A DNA stretch of 64,000 nt, taken from the NCBI RefSeq assembly GCF_001661345.1, contig NW_017962921.1, forward strand, positions 438,912 through 502,911. Direction: 5' to 3'. The stretch's first letter is position 1, and the number at the start of each line of letters is the position of its first letter. Position numbers and translations under genes: made by a program. Shown here piece by piece: positions 31,901 through 42,027 of the stretch. The notes under the pieces were generated by a model. The model was given only the letters and a program-made list of their open reading frames with translations. It was not told where the DNA came from and searched no databases. The stretch is from Ascoidea rubescens DSM 1968. Its lineage: Eukaryota > Ascomycota > Saccharomycetes > Ascoideales > Ascoideaceae.

Positions 31901-32102
31901 CAGATTTTGTTAATTTTTTTTTCAAGTCGTAATTAAAGGTTGAATAACTTGAGGAACTGGAATTGACTGGGAAGGAGTTTACGTTGTTTCTGTTGATTTG
32001 GTTATATGGACTTTGATAGGAGTTCTGGTTCTGTTGGTGATTTGTTGTTAAATTTGAGGAAGAATTAAACTGTTTTAGGTTGTAATTGTTTAAATTTGAC
32101 AT
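28989..32102 (-). CDS. MSB4: TBC-domain Rab GTPase-activating protein, Msb3/Msb4 (Gyp3/Gyp4) type
   Basis: The protein has 1037 residues. The C-terminal TBC domain starts with RKGIPAEWRGNAWWFYAKG. It contains both catalytic fingers: IERDLNR (I685, D688, R691, the IxxDxxR motif) and YCQ (762-764). It therefore should accelerate GTP hydrolysis on exocytic and vacuolar Rabs such as Sec4 or Ypt7, as S. cerevisiae Msb3/Msb4 do at bud sites. The N-terminal ~560 residues are low complexity: Asn/Ser-rich stretches, an Asp-rich run and Gly-Leu-Asn repeats. They are far longer than in S. cerevisiae (Msb3 ~633, Msb4 ~492). MSB3 and MSB4 cannot be separated by sight; MSB4 is used because it lies next to SHR5 in S. 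cerevisiae, as here. The start is the ATG at 32102. Confidence 0.88.
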   Translation of the reverse strand: MSNLNNYNLKQFNSSSNLTTNHQQNQNSYQSPYNQINRNNVNSFPVNSSSSSYSTFNYDLKKKLTKSDADLYNKFSNPLNNSSNSVNNSNSSNNNNNNNSPKNHFKFSTPVLNSSQFSNFNSPPARSPNANNNTQFNDSYTNSPSNLESTSTLSSISTSNNKNINSINSLSHINHINSINNINTLNGLNGLNGLNALNNLNIHLLPQSPILNASSSILNSSVNNSPVKFRERSNTQQSIDNVKYLSVIDMYGNFSDISNSDTDNINIRNKNIPSNNFQHTLLNISDNSTKNISINSHTNENIDNETINTLDNLEINSSAKITNNYTNKSKNDDNDDNDYNNDEDDDNDDNDDDDDDDDEGNDLIKDMNKNISNIDLTNNINNNSSFINNINNDYNDYTDKRYSQISSIASYKTAVNNPSLFKINSSQSLSSSNSNSNSNSNSNSNSIRNSKIKFLTNNNNSNITINKNTQLIDNKIIPQRNLSSNNKNNRILNRSTSQINSVPPTATILNKKKKKKNSSSLTTDKLLKLKNESLSSIQSSRHTASLIRNSIESHHKLSSAVNNSAFLKSENDRYGFKKKTQFVSEDEYNQWWIDYEVYLSRRKKKWEIFMKQNGLSSYKNDNPIRFPTKSNKLKKYIRKGIPAEWRGNAWWFYAKGSEKLNANIGLYDKIIENTLNIKNQDTEIIERDLNRTFPDNLYFKNDNFLNLVRESGGSNTDLLKNKNETIFSTDNTKTNLSTETPLVQALRRVLTAFAAYQPQIGYCQSLNFIAGLLLIFMDEEKSFWMLVIITTKLLPGVHDVNLEGVNIDQGVLMLCLKEYLPNIWEKIGFDFNEPSVNKQSKKKTAEVNVRKLPPITLCTASWFMSCFIGIVPIESTLRIWDCFFYEESKIFIKMALTIFKLCEPKILKMKDEMEVFQLIQNYPKKLIDVNTLFDTCFKKRNGYNHISQDEINRCRKFVKDQRRKTNNTGYMSSKNGSLIENGDVNGNESYNILTKNEELLKFTPEIYDFKKNGLVGVHWNHALTKKMKKQMIKRKRN
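31522..31548 (-). repeat. In-frame nonamer repeat (Leu-Asn-Gly) in the MSB3/4 gene
   Basis: Three perfect AGGCCATTT units on the plus strand, with one degenerate unit on the 5' side (31513-31521). They encode an LNG/LNA repeat in the disordered N-terminal region, and the 9-bp unit keeps frame. Confidence 0.9.
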
Positions 32103-33390
32103 TTCCGAAACAGTGAGTAGGAGAAAGAATAGAAAACAGGTCTAAAAAGAAACAAAATAGAATCAAGTGAAATTAAATAGGATTAAAAGGTGGAAGAGAG
32201 AACAGCAGGACCAAATGCAAAGATCAAATTGACAAGAAGAGTGGGTTTCAAATCTTTTTTTTGTCTCTTTCGTTTGTCTCTTTATTTTATCTGTCGCTTT
32301 ATTTTATCTGTCTCTTTATTCTGTCTCTGGCTGTTTTGCTCCAGAAGATGAAATAAGATTCGTCGATTCAGGCACCAAATTGAAAAAAAGGATAGAAAAG
32401 GATAAAAAAGGTTGGTCCACGATTAAAGGAGCATCAACAAGATAACCAGCTCAAAAAAAGACAGGAGTGTCTGTGGAAGACCAGGCTCTGGAATAGATGT
32501 GGAAGAGCAGAGCAGCAGAGATACAAGACAAAAGATCTGGTTCCGGAGCTGAGACTGAAGAGAGTGAAGAGAGTGAAGAGATTGAAGATAATTGCTACCA
32601 GCGATAAAGGCAAAGCGATTCAAATCAGCTTCAAACTGCTTTCATTTCAGACCCAGCTCAAAAACGTGCCGGATCGGGCAGTTGGTCACGTGGCGCGCGA
32701 GCCAATGCTGCAAAACGCGGGCGAAATATTGCATAAAAACGCAATGCACATGTGACACATTTCACTGCATGTTATGCGTGGCTGCACATGATATCGGTAC
32801 CGCGCTCTCTCGCATTGGCCCGCGCTCTCTCGCATTGGCTTTCCTATTTTTCGAGAATGGAATTTTGGAATTTTGGAATTTGAAAACGACTCAAACACAA
32901 ATTTGGAAATGTTTCATTTGGTTATAATAAAAATTATTAATCTGTCTTTTGGCTATTCATGTTATCCAAATAACTCTCCAATTCTGCCTGATCTGTTTCA
33001 TGGTTTGGCGAATTATCGTATCACATACCACCTTCGGCTTCCACCAGTATTTCTTGACATTGTAAAGCAAATCTCTAGCAACTTCAAGTTTAAAAATTAA
33101 ACAATAAGCTATATCGTTCTGGTTTATCTTTGATTTAGGCTTTTTTAGTTTACCATTAAATACTCTTGTATACTGTTACTCATTGTACTCAAGACATAGA
33201 TTGGACTTGAAGTATATTGCTTCCAATCAATTCCAATCAATTTCACCACCTTCTTCTCCTTCTTGATGCTCTGCTAGCCCATAGCCTTTGCTCATTCTTA
33301 ATACCCATCACCATACTCATTCCATTTTGACTGCTTTCTCCAACCTCTTCATTGCTTAGTGTTTCATTCAACACACACAGACCTGCTGAA
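32103..33390. promoter_or_regulatory. Divergent MSB3-type/ERF4 promoter
   Basis: The MSB3-side leader is purine-rich on the plus strand, and no CAT (ATG on the gene strand) occurs between 32103 and 32431. A GC-rich island at about 32660-32840 contains TCACGTG (CACGTG at 32687-32692) and three CCAAT words set in related GCGCGAG contexts, two of them in a perfect tandem repeat. The ERF4 side is CT-rich from 33200 onward. No additional gene is seen. Confidence 0.55.
32801..32839. repeat. 20-bp tandem direct repeat with CCAAT boxes
   Basis: CGCGCTCTCTCGCATTGGC occurs at 32801-32819 and again at 32821-32839, one base apart. Each ends in ATTGG, an inverted CCAAT. The sequence GCGCGCGAGCCAATGC at 32693-32708 is an inverted, 13-of-16 match to the GCATTGG-CGCGC junction between the copies. 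This looks like a triplicated factor site, possibly for the CCAAT-binding HAP complex. Confidence 0.8.
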
Positions 33391-35676
33391 ATGAGTGATA
33401 CCTACAACACCAACCTCAATCCCAACAGCGCCAGCTATGCCAACAGAAAAAGCATCGAAACAACTGAAAGCGACATCAACAGGCTCATCAACCAGTCGAG
33501 CCTTATTGTCGACAACGTCAACAACGACTTGAACATTCCCATCGTTAGGCCTCCAATCCTCAAGCACACACACTACTCAGACAACTCCATCAACTGCTCC
33601 ACCATCATCAACAACAGCACCTCCACTTCCACCCTCAAAGCACACAAAATTCGCAGCAACGACAAACCCAAAAACACCAGCTTTGTTCAGAACAGCAACC
33701 TCCTCTCCAACTCTGACTCCATCTCCACCAACACAAACACAAACACAAACACAAACACAAACACCAACGACCATCTCTCTAACATCAAGAAGCTCACTGC
33801 CAAATCTCACTTGATCAACAACATCAACGACAGCTTCGACAACGACTCCATTTCTGACCTAGACGACTTTGAGTCTATTTACAACGACTATGAGTTGGAC
33901 CCTGTGAACAACAGCCATCTTCCCTCTGGCTCCATCCCCAACTGTTATACCTCCAATTTTCATCTTCATCTTAATTCAAATCCAAATCCAAATTCAAATT
34001 CAAATTCCATTTCTATTTCCAATTCTACTCATCCTGATCCATGCGACATTTCAAACAACATTCTTGCAACCAAAAATAACACATCTATCACTCAAAACCC
34101 CAAATCCATTCCTAAAAACTTCAAGTCTGTTCCAAACCTCAAAGTAAACCCATATCTTCTGAACATCGACTCAAAAAATCAAATCTCCATCACAAACCCT
34201 TTCAAAATCAACGTCTTCTCAACAAAAAACAAAAACAATCTAGATATCGACATCGACATAGACTTGGACACTGGTTTGGAGTCTCCAATAATCTTCAAAA
34301 ACAAACCATTTATATCAAAGAAAATTGGTGCGAACGCCTATAACTCTCAAAAATCAAAAAACAGTCTAAACAACAACTACAAATACACTTCCAATAACAA
34401 GAAAAGATACAAAAAAAAGACCTCTTTTATCTCCAATAATCCAACCAACAACACCACCATGAGCAACAACAACAACAACATCATAAACGATAACACCAAT
34501 AACAGCACCATAAACGACTCAAGCATAAACTCCTCTCAGGAAGAACTCTTGTTTTTCAACTATAATGAATATTCTGTCAAAACTTATTTTTTACTAGAAA
34601 CTAAAAAATTTGGCACCTATAACCAACCCTTGATAATAACTCATTTTCCCAATGCCTATGTCAAATTCAACTCAAAAAACTACAAATCTACAAGAATTGT
34701 CAAAATTCCGAGAATCTTCAACAGCCCAACCACTTCAAACAACAATTCTCCCATTACTGGCAATTCCATTAATATCCATGACAACAACAACAACAACTCC
34801 TCAATTAACTCAAACATTTTAAAACCCTTTGATAAGATTACTGATTTCGACCACTCCAGTAATAATAACGACGACATCTCCAACAACAATAGGAACCCAA
34901 ATCAAAACATAGATATCGACCTTGAAAATAATGATTCAATATCATCCATTGCTACAACTCAAAACCCCTCCTACTCTGATCGTTTTAACAACTTATATCC
35001 TCAGATCTCCCCCTATTTACCAGGTTTTGAACCTGCTGCTCTAGTCTACTCTGTGTCCACTAGTGAATCAAATTCAACACAATTAGTGCCAAATAAACAT
35101 TCAACAAACTCCCTAGCTTTGTTATCCTTTAATGAAACTGTTAATCTCAACAACACAATCAACTCAAACCTACCTAATATAACTGGCAACAGTAAAAATT
35201 ATTATACCCATAAAGCAACCTACTCAAATGATTTCACCAACATTAATTGTTTCAAACCAAAGGGAATTTACCTAAATCAAATTTATGGCTATTCTTCAAT
35301 CTCTCCCTTATCAAAATATCTTTCTCCTGACGAGTTTAAAGAAGTTGTAGTTGTTGTAAATAATTATCTCAAATTGGCTTTCAATCCCTTAAATTACCAC
35401 AATATAATTGAAAATATAATCGGCGTCTTCACTTTATGGTTTTTTGATAATGAGTTTGTAATCAATTTTTTTTCTTTTTTACCTTTCTTTGTTTGGATAA
35501 ATCGTAATCTTTTAAACTATTCAAAAAATGTTTTGCTGGAATTGGAAGATTACATTCAAAGTCTTAATAGAACTAAATTGGCTTTCAAAGGAATTAAAAT
35601 TATAAGTCCAAGGAAAAGTGGTTATTTGAGCTTGGATTTTGAAATACCAAAGCCTGCAATAGAAGATTATGAATAA
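33391..35676 (+). CDS. SHR5: Ras palmitoyltransferase accessory subunit, Erf4/Shr5 family
   Basis: The protein has 761 residues. It partners the DHHC enzyme Erf2 at the ER to palmitoylate Ras. The recognisable Erf4/Golgin-A7 domain is the C-terminal ~150 residues (about 611-761): LSPDEFKEVVVVVNNYLKLAFNPLNYHNIIENIIG, a hydrophobic hairpin VFTLWFFDNEFVINFFSFLPFFVWI, then IKIISPRKSGYLSLDFEIPKP. An upstream NEYSVKTYFLLETK strand region probably belongs to the fold. The first ~400 residues are Asn/Ser/Thr-rich and disordered. S. cerevisiae Shr5 is only ~237 aa. The frame is open 13 codons upstream to a TTG, but the ATG at 33391 (MSDTYNTN) is the natural start. Confidence 0.85.
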   Translation: MSDTYNTNLNPNSASYANRKSIETTESDINRLINQSSLIVDNVNNDLNIPIVRPPILKHTHYSDNSINCSTIINNSTSTSTLKAHKIRSNDKPKNTSFVQNSNLLSNSDSISTNTNTNTNTNTNTNDHLSNIKKLTAKSHLINNINDSFDNDSISDLDDFESIYNDYELDPVNNSHLPSGSIPNCYTSNFHLHLNSNPNPNSNSNSISISNSTHPDPCDISNNILATKNNTSITQNPKSIPKNFKSVPNLKVNPYLLNIDSKNQISITNPFKINVFSTKNKNNLDIDIDIDLDTGLESPIIFKNKPFISKKIGANAYNSQKSKNSLNNNYKYTSNNKKRYKKKTSFISNNPTNNTTMSNNNNNIINDNTNNSTINDSSINSSQEELLFFNYNEYSVKTYFLLETKKFGTYNQPLIITHFPNAYVKFNSKNYKSTRIVKIPRIFNSPTTSNNNSPITGNSINIHDNNNNNSSINSNILKPFDKITDFDHSSNNNDDISNNNRNPNQNIDIDLENNDSISSIATTQNPSYSDRFNNLYPQISPYLPGFEPAALVYSVSTSESNSTQLVPNKHSTNSLALLSFNETVNLNNTINSNLPNITGNSKNYYTHKATYSNDFTNINCFKPKGIYLNQIYGYSSISPLSKYLSPDEFKEVVVVVNNYLKLAFNPLNYHNIIENIIGVFTLWFFDNEFVINFFSFLPFFVWINRNLLNYSKNVLLELEDYIQSLNRTKLAFKGIKIISPRKSGYLSLDFEIPKPAIEDYE
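33729..33765 (+). repeat. In-frame ACAAAC hexamer array (Asn-Thr) in ERF4
   Basis: About six 6-nt units encoding a run of Asn-Thr dipeptides in the disordered N-terminal part of the Erf4-like protein. Confidence 0.85.
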
Positions 35677-36584
35677 TAGATCATTTTTTTATGAAGTTTA
35701 CATTTGTTTTTTTTTATTTTTTTATTTTTTGATATTTTTATTTGTCTGTTTTTTATTCTTTTTTTTCTTACTGCTGGTTGGGTTTGTTGTTTTATTTGTA
35801 ATAACCTCTACATTGGAGTCGAAGATTTCAAATTGAAGTTGATCTTCAAATTCTTTTAATTTTCTTTTGCTAACTATTTTTAATGTTTTTCTTCTCTTTT
35901 ATATATATGGATATTGTTCACTGCATTTATTCTCTACCATTTTCCCCTTAAAATAACACTGGGAAAATTGTCTCACCAACATCTCTGTGGAATTTCTTTA
36001 ATTTGGTCTTGACTTGACTTAATAGTCTTTTGGATTATTTGCAGTTCTGAGTAGAGCTTTCCTACTGAACCAATTATATTATTGACTTGCTCTAAGATTT
36101 CATTAAAAAAGTAATAGGCCATCACAAAGTAGTTAAAGTAGGATGTGTGTTGATATTGAACCGATTCTATGTTTTTACCATTTATATCATATTTTCAAGT
36201 AATTCAAGCTAAAATCCCTTGGTTTCGCTTCCTTTGCTTTATATATTTAAATTCTTTTTTGGATATTACTAACCTTTTTGTAAAAAACTGCCGAAAATAA
36301 CTAAGCCCTATCTGTATCATTCTATTGTCTGTAACTCAATTCTAAATATGAAAAATTATGTGAAAATAAGAATGATTTATATGTATAATTAATATATGCT
36401 TTCCATTAAGAATCCAATGAAAAAAGAAAAAGAATTCTATAACTAAAACTAAAATCTATATATTTAATAAAATCAGACAAAATACAAAAAAAAAGAATAA
36501 AATAAAATAAAACAAAACAAAAGAATACAAAAATATAAGAAAAATCGATCTTCATCGTTTTAATGCAAATTCTAGAATGTAGTT
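35677..36584. other. Convergent ERF4/MIS1 spacer
   Basis: AT-rich 3' flanks, about 0.9 kb. T-rich immediately after the ERF4 stop and A-rich on the MIS1 side, with a somewhat mixed stretch at 35940-36110. I find no protein frame or structured element. Confidence 0.65.
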
Positions 36585-39500
36585 CTAAAACAAACCATCA
36601 ATTTCGCCATTCTCTTTGACCTCAACATTCATAAAACCAGCATGAGTACTTAATCCTGGAATAGTCATAATTTCAGCAGCAAGAGCATATAGATAACCAG
36701 CTCCAGCACTAATTCTAACTTCTCTGATTGGAACTTTGAAACCAGTTGGAACTCCCTTTAATTTTGGATCGTGGGATAAAGAGTATTGGGTTTTGGCAAT
36801 GCAAATTGGTAAATGTCCAAAACCATGTTGGATGTATTTTTCAATTTGTTGTTTGGCTAAAGGTGATAATTCAATATCATCGGCACCATACATTTTCTGG
36901 CAAATGATCTTTAGTCTGTCTTCAACTGTTCCATTCAAGTCATATAAAAATTTAAGTTCACTGGAATGGCTATCAGTTTGTTCTTCACAGGCTCTAACAA
37001 CAGTATTGGCTAGCTCAATGGATCCAGCACCACCTTTAGCCCAGTGATTAGATTCAACAGCATCAAAAGCGCCAGCTTTTTTGGCTTCTTCCTTGATGAT
37101 AGCAATCTCTTCTGGAGTGTCAGTTTCAAACTGATTAATTGCAACAATTACGGGAACATCGTAACTTTTAGCATTGGAGATTTGTTTGGCTAAATTACAA
37201 CAGCCATTTTTAACCAACCCAACATTAGCTGTCGTGTATTCAGCTGGCAATGATTGACCTGGTTTCACATCTGGAGCACCACCATGAAGTTTCAAAGCAC
37301 GAACAGTTGCAACAATAACCACAGCACTAGGTTTGTAACCAGAAGAACGACACTTGATATTAAAAAATCTCTCACCACCCATTGTAAAGTCAAAACCTGC
37401 TTCAGTTACTACATAACCATTGGGAATTTTACCTTCTTCGATTGAATTGGCAAGTTTAGGTTTACCAGCTAATTTTAAAGCTAATTTATCGGCGATAACA
37501 GACGAAGCACCAATAGAGATATTAGCAAATGGACCTGCGTGAACAAAAACCGGTGTTCCTTCTAGAGTTTGCATCAAGTTTGGTTTAATCGTGTCTTTTA
37601 ATAAAGCGGTTATAGCTCCACCACAAAATATATCATCACAAGTAACTGGGTCGCCATTTTTTTTTAAACCAATAACTATGTTTCCAACTCTATTTCTCAA
37701 ATCATGTAAATCTTTGGATAAAGCTAAAATAGCCATAATTTCAGAAGCAACAGTAATGTCAAATCCCGTTTTTCTTGTTAAACCCTTTTCTGTGGGTGCC
37801 TGTCCAATAGTTATTTGTCTTAAAAATCTGTCATTAACATCAACCACTCTTTTGATTGATATCGATTCAGGATCAATATCCAACCTTGCAAATTTATTGA
37901 TTTCTTCGACTGTCAAGTCGTCTGGATTAGTTTTTTCGATACCCAATTTTTGTAATCTCTTTAACATTGGCGGAGTAAATTTTCTGACACCCTTTTTTGT
38001 AGGAACTAATCTTTTATAAAGAGCCTTATCCGATTGAGTTGATTCATGAAAAATTCTTGTATCAATGGCGGCAGCTAATAAATTGTTGGCGGCACCAATT
38101 GCATGAATATCTCCAGTTAAATGCATATTGAATTCATCCATTGGAATAACTTGGGCATAACCACCACCGGCTGCACCACCTTTAACGCCAAAAGTTGGAC
38201 CCATAGATGGCTGACGAACATTGGCGATTGCAGGTAAATTGAGATGACCACCAAGAGCTTGAACCAAACCCATAGTTGTTGTTGATTTTCCCTCACCCAA
38301 GGGTGTTGGGGTTATACCAGCAACTAGAATATAGTGAGCATTTTCACGTTCATCTTTCAAACGATCATAAACGTCAAGAGAGACTTTTGCCTTGTAATGA
38401 CCATATTGGTCTAGTTCATTGGGCAAAATACTTAATTTTTTAGCAATTTGAGTAATGTGATAGGGTTGCTGAGCTCTTGAGATATCGATATCAGAAGGAA
38501 CCGGATGTAAGGGTTTCAAAGATAAAGGTTTTAAAGAGATTGGTTTATTTAGACTTTCATTTTGAGCCTTTGCAGCTAAAAATACGTTTTGGATCAACAT
38601 TGCAATTGTCATTGGACCAACACCACCTGGAACAGGAGTTATAAAAGAGGCCTTTTTCTTTGCAGATTCAAAATCCACATCGCCAGTTGGTCTTTGACCT
38701 GATTTTTTTGAGGAATCGGGGACATAATTCATTCCAACATCAATTACTACACAACCTTCTTTTAACCAAGAACCTTGGATGAAATCTGGAGAGCCAGCAC
38801 AGGCAATGACAATATCAGCACTTTTCAAGAAATCTGGAATATTTTTTGTTTTTGAATGACAAATTGTGACAGTGCAGTCTTCATTTCTCAAGAGGGCAGC
38901 GACTGGAGTACCAACAATATTTGATCTTCCTACAACAACAGCATGAGCCCCTGATAATTGAATATTTTCACTTTTTAATAATTTGATGACGCCATTGGGG
39001 GTACAAGGAATGAAAAAAGGCAAACCACCCTTTTTAGCTAATTCGCCAGCATTGTATCTAGTGAAGCCATCAACATCTTTTTCCTTTATAACAGCATTTG
39101 TAACTCTGGCTTCATTGATGTGTTTTGGTAAAGGTAATTGAATCAAAATTCCATTTGTATTGATATCGTTGTTTAATTGATCAATTTTGAATAATAGCTC
39201 AGTTTCAGTGACATCCTCATCGAATTTAATTAATTCTGAGTGGATTTTTGAGTTTTTAGCGGCTTTTAATTTCATTCTGACATAAGTAGACGAATCAGGT
39301 CTTGAACCAACTTGAATTATAGATAATTTTGGTTGAAAATGAGGGAAATTTGATTGAATTTCACTGACTTTTTTAGAAGTTTCAAATTTAATCGAATCAC
39401 CTAATTTTTTACCAGATAGTATCTGGGCATTCAAATTAAAGCTGCTTGTTGAAAACAAGGAAACAGACGAGACATTGTATAAGTTGTTGCAAGATATGAC

Positions 39501-39596
39501 ATTGATTTGATTGTTTTGGTTATATTTTTTACTTAAATTATTTATAAACTTTGTAGAACGAGCCAAACGTTGATTTTTGAGGCAGGAAGAGAACAT
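36585..39596 (-). CDS. MIS1: Mitochondrial C1-tetrahydrofolate synthase (trifunctional)
   Basis: The protein has 1003 residues with methylenetetrahydrofolate dehydrogenase, methenyl-THF cyclohydrolase and formyl-THF synthetase activities. It supplies formyl-THF for initiator Met-tRNA formylation and one-carbon units. The N-terminus (residues 1-60) is rich in Ser, Asn, Arg and Lys with almost no acids, a mitochondrial presequence; this favours MIS1 over cytosolic ADE3. The dehydrogenase/cyclohydrolase domain holds YVRMKLKAAK with Tyr105 and Lys109, VVVGRSNIVGTPVAALL and TPVPGGVGPMT. The synthetase domain begins after PSDIDISRAQ and contains the P-loop TPLGEGKSTTT (Lys437). It ends in the typical GEIDGLF. 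The frame is open two codons upstream to a TTG, but the ATG at 39596 (MFSSCLKN) is the better start. Confidence 0.95.
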   Translation of the reverse strand: MFSSCLKNQRLARSTKFINNLSKKYNQNNQINVISCNNLYNVSSVSLFSTSSFNLNAQILSGKKLGDSIKFETSKKVSEIQSNFPHFQPKLSIIQVGSRPDSSTYVRMKLKAAKNSKIHSELIKFDEDVTETELLFKIDQLNNDINTNGILIQLPLPKHINEARVTNAVIKEKDVDGFTRYNAGELAKKGGLPFFIPCTPNGVIKLLKSENIQLSGAHAVVVGRSNIVGTPVAALLRNEDCTVTICHSKTKNIPDFLKSADIVIACAGSPDFIQGSWLKEGCVVIDVGMNYVPDSSKKSGQRPTGDVDFESAKKKASFITPVPGGVGPMTIAMLIQNVFLAAKAQNESLNKPISLKPLSLKPLHPVPSDIDISRAQQPYHITQIAKKLSILPNELDQYGHYKAKVSLDVYDRLKDERENAHYILVAGITPTPLGEGKSTTTMGLVQALGGHLNLPAIANVRQPSMGPTFGVKGGAAGGGYAQVIPMDEFNMHLTGDIHAIGAANNLLAAAIDTRIFHESTQSDKALYKRLVPTKKGVRKFTPPMLKRLQKLGIEKTNPDDLTVEEINKFARLDIDPESISIKRVVDVNDRFLRQITIGQAPTEKGLTRKTGFDITVASEIMAILALSKDLHDLRNRVGNIVIGLKKNGDPVTCDDIFCGGAITALLKDTIKPNLMQTLEGTPVFVHAGPFANISIGASSVIADKLALKLAGKPKLANSIEEGKIPNGYVVTEAGFDFTMGGERFFNIKCRSSGYKPSAVVIVATVRALKLHGGAPDVKPGQSLPAEYTTANVGLVKNGCCNLAKQISNAKSYDVPVIVAINQFETDTPEEIAIIKEEAKKAGAFDAVESNHWAKGGAGSIELANTVVRACEEQTDSHSSELKFLYDLNGTVEDRLKIICQKMYGADDIELSPLAKQQIEKYIQHGFGHLPICIAKTQYSLSHDPKLKGVPTGFKVPIREVRISAGAGYLYALAAEIMTIPGLSTHAGFMNVEVKENGEIDGLF

Positions 39597-40265
39597 TTTC
39601 AAGATTGATGAAGAGAAAGCTGTGGTCTGATAAGTGTTGGTGTTGGAAGGAACAAATTATAGCTATAAATAATAATCAGGAGCTATGAATCATCTAGGTG
39701 GTGTAAATATTGCTGGATAATCGACAGGAAATACTCGACTTCTTCCAAAGGTTAGTCATAATTTTTCAGGTGTTGTGAAAAAATTAAAACAAAAAAATTT
39801 GTCCTGCGATGGCTATGCAAATCCGCCTTTCCAAGCGTTGACATGCAGCATGCATTTCTCTGAAAAACTGGTTTTGATTGGTTGGATTGGAAGCTATCTG
39901 CAGACAGCGGCATGCTGCTTTTGCTGTTTTTGCTGCTGGAAAATAGTCCTCAAAAGGCAACAGAAACAGCTGCGGAATAATTTTCTGGAGCCAGCGCCTT
40001 GAAGAAAAAGTAGTGTTAAAGAATGAGTAGCATGAGCAGCATTTCAGTCTCACTTTTGCTTGTTTGGGTCTGGAGATGAAATTTTGCACAAAGAGCACAG
40101 GAGACAAAAGACAAGAGCAGCTATTTTGGTGGTAAATCGTTTTGTTGCTGATCATTTGTTCGGAATTTATGGTAGCGAATATTTGTTCTGATTTCCCTGT
40201 TGGGTGTTTATTGGCTTGAAACATAGGAAGCAGTTTTATGTTAAGAATTTATTAATGTTGCTGCT
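39597..40265. promoter_or_regulatory. MIS1 promoter island
   Basis: A GC-richer stretch (about 39790-40130) lies upstream of MIS1. It contains GCATGC words (near 39848 and 39910) and CTGCTTTTGCTG-type sequence. A 146-codon frame on the minus strand (39784-40224) covers it, but its composition (Cys/Lys/Arg patches, no recognisable fold) and position argue for chance. Confidence 0.45.
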
Positions 40266-41983
40266 GATTGATTTGCCAAATCAGATTTCGTTTCCAGTTG
40301 ATGAATTATGTTTTCGGGTTTTTAGGATTGTTTTTGGTTCCTTATTTTATTACTTTTTTCGATAGTAATTTCATTGGAATTTTTCAGCTAATTGATTTAA
40401 TGGTTGGGGCAATTTACCAAATTACCAAGTTTTCTAAAATCCCTCTTGCTTGATTATTTGAATAATCTGGACTTGCTTACATGAATTTTGTGATCAAATT
40501 TTAAATACGTAAATATACCATTAGTGGATTGATGTGAATTAGGACTAAAATAACTTGTATTTTTTTTACCCTTTTAATTCGGATTGAACAAAAGGACTCT
40601 TATTTACTGGAGTTGTAAAATTATTAATTGCTAATAATAAACATGTAGGCGATCCAAAAATTAGGTGGAGCTGAGTAGGCTGTTCACATAATATTTCAAT
40701 ATATTATATTGTAAACTATAATACAAAATATGTGAAATTAATTTCAATAGGATCTATTATATTTGATAAAAAAGAAAGAGAAAAAGAAAAAGAAAAAGAC
40801 AAGTAGAATTTAAACAAATTCGAGTGAAAGGGAAGAAAAGAAAAAGAAATTAAATTGAAAACATTAATGGGAAATTCAAAATTTCCTCCTCATCTTTTGA
40901 TATCGAAATACAAAGAATGTGACTTTATTGGTATTAAACCAATTCCCTAAACGTTTCTTGCCTTGTTACTTTTTTTGTGTATTTTGCCAAACAGAAAGTC
41001 CCAATTAATAATAAAAATTAAAAAACGTAAAGGATCTGCTACAAGGAAAATACAAAAATGTGTACAATAGCAGCAATTTTCAAGAATAATTTGTTAGGTT
41101 ATTCAGATATTCAGCTGAGTTATTGAACAGGCAGTGAGTCAATTAAATGAGCCAGTTCACTTTCTCTCAAAGTTTTAGAAAGTGGATTGGATAAATTTCA
41201 TACTGTATTTGTAGATTGCAGAATGAATGGAGCCCAATTATAGAGTAGAGAGGTGTTTCCACTAAAAGCAAGCTAAGTGAGCAAGCTCAACAAGCTAAAT
41301 AAGCAAAGAGAGTTACACGTAACTTTGCTTTCGAACTCAATGCTTTGTAATCAAAAAGTTTACTGTTTTCAGAAAGCCAAAAGCCAAAAGATAAAAGACA
41401 AATGGCGAAAGAAAGATGTTTCTTTTGCTAAATAATAAATTCAAATGTTTTTGATTACTTTTGATCAGATTGAGATGATTAGAAATTGACAAAATGAAAC
41501 AAGTTGAACCAGATGACTGAATAAAAATGAATACTGGATGATTTTACAGCGACTAAAAGCATTGATGGTAAGGATTGCGAGCTAGTGTTGACAGTGGTAA
41601 TAATGCTCGTAATGTTAATAATAGTGGATGTATTGTAGATATATTTGGTCACAAATCACAAACCCAGTGATAAGATGGAAATAATCAGTAAATGATTAAA
41701 ATTTGCCAATTATTGCCAATTTTTGCTGATATGTTTACAGAAAATTAAAAAACATTAAAACATTATAGAACATTATAAAACATTGTAAAACATTAAGGAA
41801 AAATTAACTAATATCAAAAGCATTTGACCTATAACTTTAGTGATATCAATAATCAGAAAAGGCACGATATGTATCATTTTAATTTTCTAATTTTCTATTT
41901 TTTTAATTTTTTTAGTTTTTGATTTTTTTTAGTTTTCTGTGATGATACTTTGATATTTTTCAAATATTATCACATTATCACAT

Positions 41984-42027
41984 TATTATCGCAGTATTAT
42001 CGCAGTATTATCACAGTATTATCACAG
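41984..42027. repeat. 11-nt tandem repeat TATTATCRCAG x4
   Basis: Two TATTATCGCAG units are followed by two TATTATCACAG units, with a partial fifth. The block-wise variant suggests stepwise duplication. Confidence 0.9.

Noticed and set aside
32090-32112. TTTCCGAAA at the MSB3/4 start, resembling a point-centromere CDEIII core
   Set aside because: No CDEI with an ~80-bp AT-only CDEII lies beside it, and it overlaps the start codon. The CACGTG at 55271 likewise has no CDEII/CDEIII.
39784-40224. 146-codon minus-strand frame upstream of MIS1
   Set aside because: It lies in the promoter island, has irregular Cys/Arg/Lys composition and resembles no family.
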